DNA of 17,584 nucleotides from Deltaproteobacteria bacterium. Its GTDB lineage: Bacteria; Desulfobacterota_B; Binatia; UBA9968. Below, one piece after another: positions 1 to 6,662 of the stretch (positions are counted from its first letter, which is position 1; each line of letters begins with the position of its first letter). The notes beneath the pieces were generated by a model. It saw only the letters and a list, made by a program, of their open reading frames with translations, had not been told where the DNA came from and searched no databases. Both the position numbers and the translations under genes were made by a program. The DNA is taken from contig VBKY01000267.1 in the NCBI GenBank assembly GCA_005879255.1, positions 1 through 17,584 of the forward strand. The letters are read 5' to 3'.

Positions 1-60
1 TTATGCTGAGCCTAGCCTGTCCTGAGCTGAGCCGAAGGATCGAAGCATGCAAGACCGATT
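1..60. repeat. Possible dispersed palindromic repeat at the left edge
   Basis: The first 60 bases contain the string CCTGTCCTGAGC followed by GAGCCGAAGG, bracketed by ATGCT (3-7) and AGCAT (44-48), which are reverse complements. From memory, this resembles the short CTGTCCTGAGC/GAAGG-type intergenic repeats common in many environmental bacterial genomes. It lies just beyond the stop codon of the minus-strand fusion gene and may form a hairpin in that transcript. Only one copy is visible and it touches the window edge, so its limits are unknown. Confidence 0.35.
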
Positions 61-91
61 TCGGGTGACTAATAATAACGGTCATAGGAGT

Positions 92-1963
92 TCAAAGTCT
101 GAGCTCGATTTTTTCCGTGGCGAAGCGCTCCAGCGTTTCTTCCTTCACCGTGACGCTCAAGCCGCGGGTTTTCAGTAGCGGCGCGCGGCCGCCGAAGCCG
201 AAGGCGACGTTTTCGAACGTGACATCCTCGGCGAGAAGCCAATTGCCGAAGGAGCCTTCGGCGAAAGTTAGCTCGGGTAAATGGGCCGCAAAGATTCGAC
301 CCGCGGCCGAGAGAATGCCAGTCTCGCCGACCTGCGCGCCAACTTGAATCTTGACGCCGGCCTCATGGGCAAGCTTGGCGATGGCCAGGCTGCCGCTGAC
401 GCCGCCGTTTTTCGACAGGCGAATATTAAAGAAGTCGCAAGCGCCGAGCTCGATCAGCCGGCGCGCTTGATCAATGGTTACGAGCGACTCGTCAGCCATG
501 ACCGGGACTCCCGACTGCTCGCGCACTCGTTTCATGCCAACTAGATCAGCAGCGCGCACCGGCTGCTCGATCGTTTGCAGCTTGAACGCCGCCAGCTGGC
601 GCAATTGCGCGACCGCTTCGTCTGCGCTCCAGGCGCCGTTGGCATCAGCGCGCAACTCGATATCGTCGCCGACAACTTTTCGAACCGCTTCGAGACGAGC
701 GACATCATCGGCTGTGCCCACTTTCACTTTGATCTGGCGCACGCCCAAGCGCGCCATTCGTTTGGCCAGCGCTGCTGCATCCTTCGGAGCGTCGGCTGAG
801 ATGACGCCGCTGTAGACGACTTCATAACGGACAGGAGTGAGCAACTCGGAAAGCGATCCATAGTCGCGGCGCAAGCTCCAATCGAGCAGGGCAAGCTCCA
901 CGGCGCAAAAGGCCGCGTTCCAGGCAATGACGGGTCCGTTCTTGTCATCGCTCCGCGTCCAATCCGGCAGCACGGAACTCAAATATTCAAAAGTTTCCCA
1001 GCCGGGCGCGAAAGCTTCGGCGAAGAGCTTCGGCGCCAAGTCATCGCGCAGGCGCGCGACCATCGATTCCGTGATTTCACCGGTGACGTAGGATCGGGGC
1101 AGACTCTCGCCGAAACCGACGCGGCCATCGTCGTCCGTCACTTTGATGATCACCGCGTCGCTTTCTTCGCGGCTTTGAAGCGCATGTTTAAACGTCTGGT
1201 GGAACGGGATGCGGAGCTGGTAGATAGTGAGCGATGCGATGCGCTTCGCTTTCGCCGGAACGGCTTTGATGCGGCACCTGTGTTTCGAGCGCAGCGGGAA
1301 GTAATGTCTCACGAAAAGATTATCGCCCAACGTGGCGGTTGCGATCTGGTTAAACAAAGCGTCGGAAATTTGATGAAAATCCAAATAGTCTCGAATCACT
1401 GTCAAAGCTTCCTCGGCGTGGCGGATATCCACTTCGGAGTGAAGCTCAAACCAGCGCAGCGCAGGCTTGGGGATTGCGTAATGGCTGGTGAGAGCGCCGG
1501 CGATCTCGCTCGAGCACCGGGAGAGCATAAATTCAAAGCTCATAGTTTCGAGCAGCACGGCAAGACAAAGCTCGCGTAAGGTCGTGACCGGCACTCGTGT
1601 GGCACAGAAGATCGCCAATTTTTCCCGAGCATGAATCACCAAGCCTGCGATTTCGTCCTCGGAGAATTCCATCCCGCGCGCCATTTCCAGGAGCAGCGCC
1701 GAATGGGGCTTTTCCTCTTCAGAGCGGCCCATTTCCTCCAGTAGGTTTTCCTTGAGCAGGTCAGCGGCACTTGACGGCAGTGAAGCAAAGCAGAGGGCGA
1801 CGATATGCGAGGACAGGTAATGCGTGCGAAAAATGTTGCAGATGAACTCACGCGCAACGGCCGGCCCGGCGCGTCCCAGGACGAGCTCGCAATATTCAGC
1901 AGAATCGCGAAATTCTTTTGTTGCGTTGTCAAAGACTTTACTAATTCGCTCGGCGGAGATCAT
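92..1963 (-). CDS. HDO (heme-oxygenase-like diiron oxidase) domain fused to muconate-cycloisomerase-type enolase-superfamily domain
   Basis: The 623-aa protein has two domains. Residues ~1-220 are helical and look like the CADD/UndA/TenA-PqqC fold. The expected diiron ligands can all be placed: E77 and H87 (E-M-G then H, ten apart), E139, and the H175-x3-D179-x2-H182 cluster, the same spacing as in CADD. A basic linker (~221-240) leads to an enolase-superfamily domain (~241-605). This carries the muconate-lactonizing subgroup signature: KxK at K412/K414, metal ligands D440 (RADANG), E466 (IEQP) and D491 (MADES), and the opposite-face base K518 (RLSKNGG). Family members are cycloisomerases, o-succinylbenzoate synthases and dipeptide epimerases; the substrate here is unknown. 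The ATG start follows GGGAGG at good spacing. It lies 49 bp downstream of the acyl-ACP synthetase gene on the same strand, so co-transcription is likely. Domain calls are firm; joint function is inference. Confidence 0.9.
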   Translation of the reverse strand: MISAERISKVFDNATKEFRDSAEYCELVLGRAGPAVAREFICNIFRTHYLSSHIVALCFASLPSSAADLLKENLLEEMGRSEEEKPHSALLLEMARGMEFSEDEIAGLVIHAREKLAIFCATRVPVTTLRELCLAVLLETMSFEFMLSRCSSEIAGALTSHYAIPKPALRWFELHSEVDIRHAEEALTVIRDYLDFHQISDALFNQIATATLGDNLFVRHYFPLRSKHRCRIKAVPAKAKRIASLTIYQLRIPFHQTFKHALQSREESDAVIIKVTDDDGRVGFGESLPRSYVTGEITESMVARLRDDLAPKLFAEAFAPGWETFEYLSSVLPDWTRSDDKNGPVIAWNAAFCAVELALLDWSLRRDYGSLSELLTPVRYEVVYSGVISADAPKDAAALAKRMARLGVRQIKVKVGTADDVARLEAVRKVVGDDIELRADANGAWSADEAVAQLRQLAAFKLQTIEQPVRAADLVGMKRVREQSGVPVMADESLVTIDQARRLIELGACDFFNIRLSKNGGVSGSLAIAKLAHEAGVKIQVGAQVGETGILSAAGRIFAAHLPELTFAEGSFGNWLLAEDVTFENVAFGFGGRAPLLKTRGLSVTVKEETLERFATEKIELRL

Positions 1964-2012
1964 CTGGGCCTCCCAGCGTAAAAACTCGGGAAATTGATGG
2001 AAGAACGAATCA

Positions 2013-3968
2013 TTAAGCGGGTTTTTGCGTGTGCTTCAGAGCCATCGCTTTCACTTTTTTTAAATCCACTTTGCCGGAGCCGAGCAGCGGGATGGAGTCG
2101 ATCAGATGGAGATTTTCCCGTTTTGGTATCCACAGTTTCGGCAGTTCCGATTGATTCAACTTCTCCCAAAGCTCCTCTTTCTTAATGCCGTTCTGGGCGT
2201 AAAAGGCGATCAATTTCTCGCCGCGCTGCTCGTCCGGAATGGCCGTGACCACGGAGGCCGCGCTGCCGAGCACGCCGTTGATCACTTCTTCGATCTTCAT
2301 ATGCGGCACCATCTCGCCGCCGATCTTGCTGAAGCGTGACAACCGATCAGTGATGCGGATGAAGCCGTCTTCGTCGACGCTGGCGATATCGCCGGTCACA
2401 TACCAGCCGCCTCGCAGCGCTTGCTCGGTGAGATGCGGTTGTCCGAGATAGCCGAGCATCAGGTTCGGCCCCTTGACCAGCAACAGTCCTTCTTCGCCGG
2501 GGGCGAGCGGTTGTTCCGTTTCCGGATCGACAACCTTTACCGTTACGCCGGGAATGGGATGACCGACAGTGCCCGGCTTGTTGCCGATTTGCTTTTCGTT
2601 GCCATGGACAACATCCGGAGTATTGACTGAAACCACCGGCGCGAGCTCAGTGCAGCCATAGCCTTCTAGAATCGTCAGGCCAAATTTTTCCTGGTACCCT
2701 TGGGCAACCTGATCGCGGAGCTTTTCAGCGCCCGCGATGAGATAGCGGAGTGAGGCAAACTCCTCTTTTGTGCAACGTCTCAAGTAGCCGGCATAGAAGG
2801 TCGACGTGCTGATCAGCAGCGTCGCTTGGTATTTCTGAACCGTTTCGCCAATCGTCTTCGCGTCAGTGGGATTGGGATGGTAGACAACGCCGAAGCCGAC
2901 GAGTAAGGGCAGCCAAAGTGTGCCGGTAAAGCCGAAAGAATGAAATAGCGGCAGCACTCCCATGATCCTATCGTTCGGCTTGAACTGAATGATCTGGGCA
3001 ATACCTTCGACATTGGACACGATATTACGGTGCGATAGCATCACGCCTTTGGGCGCGCCGGTGCTACCACTGGAAAAAATCACTGCGGCGAGATCGTCGG
3101 GCTTTTGATTTTTCACGTAGCGCCGCTTTAACCAGTGCGCGGGCAGCAGCGCCGTCAACGTTCCAAGCGCTTTGTCCAACGCTCCGAATGTCTTTCTGAT
3201 TTCTTCGAGGAACACCATGCCGTCTACGGTTTCGAGATCTGCCTTGGTTAAGAATACCCGGGACGTGATGATTGTCTTGATTTTACATTGGGCGAGGGCT
3301 GCAGCCGTGGCCTCGCTGCCAGCGGTGAAATTCAAATTCACCGGAATTTTTCCGGCCAGAAGAATTGCGATATTCACCAGCGAGCCAGCGACCGAGGCGG
3401 GCAAGATAACGCCGATCATCGTTTCCTTGGGGCAGGTCTTTTTTACCCAGCGCGCGAGCAGGAGCGCGCCAATCAAGGTTTTTCCGTAAGTAAGCGCCGC
3501 GCCAGTGGTATCGGCCATACAGAAGGAAAACCAATGCCGTTTGGCGATCTCGATAAATCTGCTGTGGAGCAGGTCGCCGGCAGTACGGCGGTACCGAAAT
3601 GCATCGCTTTCAAGTTCCAGGACAGCGTTACGGACTTGGTTGACGCTCGCCGCGGACGGCAACGGCGCGCCAAATGAAACCGTAACCGGATAGGAAAACT
3701 TTTTTGGCCACTTCCAAAAAAAGCGCCCTTCCTTAAAGCTAAAGACGCTGCCCCAGAGCTGATCCAGATGAACTGGAATAATCGGAATGTTTTTGCCTTC
3801 GACAATTTTTTCGAAGCCGCGCTTGAACGGCAGCAGGTGACCGGTGCGGCAGATCGCGCCCTCGGCGAAGATGCAGACGACATGGCCCTTGTCCAGCTCA
3901 TTGCGCGCACGCTTGAGCGACTCGACGATCTCGCGCCGATTGGTCGTCGAAACCGGAATGGAATGCAT
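2013..3968 (-). CDS. C-terminal part of PlsC-type acyltransferase plus acyl-ACP/acyl-CoA synthetase (Aas-like)
   Basis: Read from the ATG at 3968 this is 651 aa. Residues ~1-110 are the second half of a lysophospholipid acyltransferase, with FAEG at 34-37 (the FPEG block that binds glycerol phosphate). From ~130 on it is an adenylate-forming enzyme: P-loop SSGSTGAPKG (299-308), EGYGCTE (435-441), TGD (525-527), hinge region ~541-551 and the C-terminal catalytic lysine K633 in GSGK. In Aas such a protein re-acylates 2-acyl-lysophospholipids using a fatty acid activated as acyl-AMP and transferred to ACP. The acyltransferase HX4D motif is absent here because it lies in the upstream ORF. The start codon overlaps that ORF's stop (TGATG), and I see no independent Shine-Dalgarno. 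An open frame extends upstream to 4262, but there it only shadows the transporter gene. Either a coupled split gene or a frameshift/deletion. Confidence 0.85.
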   Translation of the reverse strand: MHSIPVSTTNRREIVESLKRARNELDKGHVVCIFAEGAICRTGHLLPFKRGFEKIVEGKNIPIIPVHLDQLWGSVFSFKEGRFFWKWPKKFSYPVTVSFGAPLPSAASVNQVRNAVLELESDAFRYRRTAGDLLHSRFIEIAKRHWFSFCMADTTGAALTYGKTLIGALLLARWVKKTCPKETMIGVILPASVAGSLVNIAILLAGKIPVNLNFTAGSEATAAALAQCKIKTIITSRVFLTKADLETVDGMVFLEEIRKTFGALDKALGTLTALLPAHWLKRRYVKNQKPDDLAAVIFSSGSTGAPKGVMLSHRNIVSNVEGIAQIIQFKPNDRIMGVLPLFHSFGFTGTLWLPLLVGFGVVYHPNPTDAKTIGETVQKYQATLLISTSTFYAGYLRRCTKEEFASLRYLIAGAEKLRDQVAQGYQEKFGLTILEGYGCTELAPVVSVNTPDVVHGNEKQIGNKPGTVGHPIPGVTVKVVDPETEQPLAPGEEGLLLVKGPNLMLGYLGQPHLTEQALRGGWYVTGDIASVDEDGFIRITDRLSRFSKIGGEMVPHMKIEEVINGVLGSAASVVTAIPDEQRGEKLIAFYAQNGIKKEELWEKLNQSELPKLWIPKRENLHLIDSIPLLGSGKVDLKKVKAMALKHTQKPA

Positions 3969-5374
3969 CAAGCGTCGCGGTGCAGCATGAAACGGACGAA
4001 ATGGGGCATCGATGCGCCGATCAGCAATGCGTCGACAAAGGAGACATGGTTGGATACTAACAAGGCCGGACCGCGCCGCGGAATGTTTTGCTCGCCGACA
4101 ATTTGAATGCGGTACAGTGTGTGGGTGAGCAGCCAGAGGACGAAACGGACAAAGTAGTCCGGAATAAAATAGAGGATGACGAGTGTACCGCCGATGGTGA
4201 GTAAGCCGACCAGCGAGATGATCGTATCGGGTGAGAGTTGTAGGGGAGCCTTGAGGAACCAATGTATTCCCGCAGCGAGAAAGATGCCGAGCGTATTCAT
4301 GAAATTATTGGTCGCGATCAGTTGCCCCTTTTCTTCTTTGCCGCTTCGCTGCTGGAGCAGGGCGTTCAGTGGCACGGCGAATAAGCCCGCGGAAAAGCCA
4401 AGCAAGACGAGAGACGCGGCCGTGAGCGAATAGGAGGGCGCGGAAAGCGCGACGAGGCCAAGGCAAACGCCCATGGCGATAGAGCCCAGCGGCACCAAGC
4501 CTAATTCAATGTGGTCGCCCGAGAGCCGGCCGGCTGCGAGACTGCCGACACCGATGCCGACGGCTAGGAAGGTGCCGAGTAATCCAATGTGAAACTCGTC
4601 CAACTGGAGCAGCTCCTTGCCAAAAAAGAGCATATTGATCTGCACCAGCGCGCCCAAAAACCAAAAATAAGAGATGCCGACCACCGTCAGCCAAAGCGGC
4701 CTCTCGGCCCGCAGACGCCGCAAGCCATCGAAGACTTCGCCAAACGGATTTAGGCGCATGAGCTTCGCAGCGCCTGATGCGGGAACTCGCGCGATACCCA
4801 AGCTCGTGAGCACGCCCAAGGCTGCGATCGCGATCATCACCAGTCCAATGAGCGGGAGATTGTGTTTCCACATGGCGAATATGGCGCTCCCCACGGAAGT
4901 TCCTAAGATGATCGCCATGAACGTGCTCATCTCCAAAAGCCCGTTGCCGCGTGAGAGCTCCTTTTCGGGAAGCATTTCTGGCAGGATGCCGTACTTGGCC
5001 GGGCTGAAGAAAGCGGCGTGGAGCCCCATCAAAAACACAATCCCTAGCATGGACTCGATATGCCCGGTGAAGAACGCGCCCAGGGCCAAGACCATAATGA
5101 TGATCTCGAAGACTTTTACTGCGACGAGGATCATCCGCTTGCTGTAGACATCGGCGAGATGCCCGGCGTAGCCTGAAAAGAGCGCGGAGGGCAACATGAA
5201 GAGAAACGCGATGAGCTCGACATAGCCATTGGCGGCTGTCGTCGCCAAATCCAGCGCGACGAACGAAACTACGATCTTCAAGAAATTATCATTAAACGCC
5301 CCTAAAAACTGAGTCCAAAAAAACGCGAGAAAGCCCGGTTGCTTCAGAGTGTCGCTGTATTTGCCGTCCGCCAT
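3968..5374 (-). CDS. LplT-like MFS lysophospholipid transporter with N-terminal half of a PlsC acyltransferase
   Basis: The first ~395 residues form a 12-helix MFS transporter. The N-terminal FLGAFNDNFLK and the SPAKYGILPE stretch are hallmarks of the LplT family, which flips lysophospholipids across the inner membrane. After the last helix the protein continues into a PlsC-type acyltransferase: GPALLVSNHVSFVDALLIG holds the catalytic HX4D pair H443/D448. It stops 20 residues later at TGA (3970-3968), in the middle of the domain. In many bacteria transporter, acyltransferase and acyl-ACP synthetase are one ~1,140-aa polypeptide, so this looks like that fusion broken in two. Compared with my recollection of the family, about a dozen residues that normally join HX4D to the FxEG half are missing, which suggests a small frame-changing deletion. 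The upstream ribosome site is weak (a GAAG-like run). Confidence 0.88.
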   Translation of the reverse strand: MADGKYSDTLKQPGFLAFFWTQFLGAFNDNFLKIVVSFVALDLATTAANGYVELIAFLFMLPSALFSGYAGHLADVYSKRMILVAVKVFEIIIMVLALGAFFTGHIESMLGIVFLMGLHAAFFSPAKYGILPEMLPEKELSRGNGLLEMSTFMAIILGTSVGSAIFAMWKHNLPLIGLVMIAIAALGVLTSLGIARVPASGAAKLMRLNPFGEVFDGLRRLRAERPLWLTVVGISYFWFLGALVQINMLFFGKELLQLDEFHIGLLGTFLAVGIGVGSLAAGRLSGDHIELGLVPLGSIAMGVCLGLVALSAPSYSLTAASLVLLGFSAGLFAVPLNALLQQRSGKEEKGQLIATNNFMNTLGIFLAAGIHWFLKAPLQLSPDTIISLVGLLTIGGTLVILYFIPDYFVRFVLWLLTHTLYRIQIVGEQNIPRRGPALLVSNHVSFVDALLIGASMPHFVRFMLHRDA

Positions 5375-5384
5375 AAGATTCGCT

Positions 5385-5585
5385 TCAGCTCTTTGGATAC
5401 CTATTCTTCGGCAAAAAGGAAGGAGAATTCAAGAGTAATTTTCGATTGCTGAAACGTTCTCGAAGAATCAGCAACAAGGAGACTCCGATGGTCACGAGTA
5501 TGGCCGACAAAATTGCCGCGTGATGCCAGCCTGTCGTTCCGCCTCGCTTGCATCGGACTCTGGTTGGAAACATAATCGATTCCAT
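5385..5585 (-). CDS. Possible small single-span membrane protein
   Basis: A 66-codon ORF reads from an ATG at 5585 to a TGA ten bases before the transporter start. A basic N-terminus precedes one hydrophobic segment, roughly residues 22-41 (ILSAILVTIGVSLLLIL within it), then a basic tail, which fits an inner-membrane microprotein translated ahead of the transporter. The ATG overlaps the divergent pgeF start on the other strand (CCATGG), and no strong Shine-Dalgarno is visible, so initiation could be at residue 5 or the ORF could be chance. I do not recognise a family. Position and hydrophobicity are the only support. Confidence 0.3.
   Translation of the reverse strand: MESIMFPTRVRCKRGGTTGWHHAAILSAILVTIGVSLLLILRERFSNRKLLLNSPSFLPKNRYPKS
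5446..5474. repeat. Inverted repeat between transporter and pgeF starts
   Basis: TTGCTGA (5446-5452) pairs perfectly with TCAGCAA (5468-5474). Inside it TTCT (5457-5460) pairs with AGAA (5464-5467) around a CGA loop, leaving an AACG bulge. It lies in the divergent region between the minus-strand lipid operon and pgeF. No T-tract follows on either strand, so it is more likely an operator or mRNA hairpin than an intrinsic terminator. It also overlaps the possible small ORF on the minus strand. Confidence 0.3.
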
Positions 5586-6369
5586 GGATATTTATCTGCT
5601 GAAAGTTCCCCACTGGGAAAAATACCAAGGCCTGCTCCATGGCTTCATCGGACGGCGTGGCGGGAAGAGCGTAGGACCCTACGCAGAGTTGAATATGTCC
5701 TACCGGGTCAGCGACGATCCGAAGGTGGTCAGTCAAAACGTCTGCGACATGAAGTTGGCGGTGGGAATTCACGACGGACGAATTGTGACGATGAAACAGG
5801 TGCACGGTGACAACATCGTCGAGGTGAAAGACAAAAAGCTCAAAGAAGCCGGTGAAGCTGACGGTATGTTAACTATGGAAGACGAAATTTTTCTTGGGGT
5901 ATTGACCGCCGATTGCGTGCCGATCCTTTTCCTTGTGCCGAAAAATAAGCTGGTTGCCGCCGTGCATGCCGGCTGGCGCGGTACACTGGCAGGAATCGCG
6001 GAAAAGATGGTTCATCTGTTCCAGAATTCATACGGCGTTGAAGCCAACGAGTTGGAAGTCGCCTTGGGGCCATCGATTGGGGCTTGTTGTTACGAAGTGA
6101 AAGAAGATGTCGCCGGTCCGCTTCTTAAAAGATGGGGCGACATTGCGAAACTTAGCATTCAGACCGGAAACGGGAAAATGTATCTCGACCTACGGCAGTT
6201 GAATCACGATGTCTTAGCTCAGGCCGGTATACCAGCAGAAAATATTTTCCAAGTCGGTCCTTGCACCAGCTGTTCGCCGAGCGACTTCTTCTCGTACCGG
6301 CGCGAGCGCAGCGAGACGGGCCGGCAAATCAGCTTTATCGGTTGGCTGCCGCCACGCGTTCCGTCATAA
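5584..6369 (+). CDS. pgeF: Peptidoglycan editing factor PgeF / YfiH-family (laccase-domain) protein
   Basis: The 261-aa product has the full family pattern. Predicted zinc ligands are H74 (QVHGDN), C111 (TADCVP) and H128 (HAGWRG), followed by the ALGPSIGACCYEV block and the C-terminal CTSC-SDFFSYRR-TGR stretch. In E. coli, YfiH/PgeF removes misincorporated L-Ser from muropeptide precursors; homologues have also been reported as purine-nucleoside or polyphenol-oxidising enzymes. The length is typical. I start it at ATG 5584 (MDIYLLKVPHW) rather than the in-frame TTG at 5548, because family members begin close to this segment; the ribosome site (GGAAA) is weak either way. It diverges from the lipid operon and has no obvious partner downstream. 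Confidence 0.92.
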   Translation: MDIYLLKVPHWEKYQGLLHGFIGRRGGKSVGPYAELNMSYRVSDDPKVVSQNVCDMKLAVGIHDGRIVTMKQVHGDNIVEVKDKKLKEAGEADGMLTMEDEIFLGVLTADCVPILFLVPKNKLVAAVHAGWRGTLAGIAEKMVHLFQNSYGVEANELEVALGPSIGACCYEVKEDVAGPLLKRWGDIAKLSIQTGNGKMYLDLRQLNHDVLAQAGIPAENIFQVGPCTSCSPSDFFSYRRERSETGRQISFIGWLPPRVPS

Positions 6370-6484
6370 CTTCAGCGCTTATCTCGGATCAAAAATTTCC
6401 ACAGTGGTCACGCAAGCTCGAACCTAGCTCGAACTCAAACAGAATCCGGCTCGCGGGTTTTTGCGGTATTTGCCGGGCGTTCTA

Positions 6485-6622
6485 GAGCAGTCGATTATCC
6501 TGGCAAAAATCGACTCGTTCACGTAAAATAGCTCCATTCGCATTTCGCCCAAAGGAAACAATCGTCTTCTATAACGTCAACAAATTTTCACAATTGCCTC
6601 AACGCTAAGCGGTCGACTGCTC
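6485..6622. repeat. Nested inverted repeats in the leader of the cluster
   Basis: GAGCAGTCGA (6485-6494) is the exact reverse complement of TCGACTGCTC (6613-6622). AGTCGATT (6489-6496) is also the exact reverse complement of AATCGACT (6508-6515), eleven bases away. The left arm can therefore pair with either of two partners, one near and one about 120 bases downstream, close to the start of the next gene. This could be a set of operator half-sites or a pair of competing leader hairpins. No T-tract follows. Confidence 0.35.
6500..6529 (+). promoter_or_regulatory. Candidate sigma-70-type promoter
   Basis: CTGGCA (6500-6505, four of six to TTGACA) is 18 bp from TAAAAT (6524-6529, five of six to TATAAT). 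It would start a transcript about 125 bases ahead of the kinase/methyltransferase gene. The 8-bp inverted repeat AGTCGATT/AATCGACT overlaps the -35 and spacer, as expected for a repressor site. The call rests on consensus matching alone. Confidence 0.3.
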
Positions 6623-6662
6623 CCCCGAAAGAGTTCTCATCACCTCTAACCCTCTTGTTTCA

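Larger units (their letters stand above)
6370..6662. other. Non-coding region ahead of the envelope-modification cluster
   Basis: About 290 bases without a convincing ORF or intrinsic terminator lie between pgeF and the kinase/methyltransferase gene. The region holds a candidate promoter around 6500-6529 and a set of related inverted repeats at 6485-6622, listed separately. The remaining bases show nothing I can name. Confidence 0.6.

Noticed and set aside
1175..1579. Plus-strand 134-codon frame
   Set aside because: It is antisense to the HDO domain, where the minus strand has all expected ligands; no domain or ribosome site on the plus strand.
3969..4262. N-terminal extension of the acyl-ACP synthetase ORF upstream of 3968
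   Set aside because: This part is out of frame with the transporter/acyltransferase coding sequence and reads as Arg/His/Pro-rich nonsense; acyltransferase homology begins only at about 3968-3971.
5401..5805. Minus-strand 134-codon frame over the pgeF start
   Set aside because: Most of it is antisense to conserved pgeF sequence; composition looks like a frame shadow.
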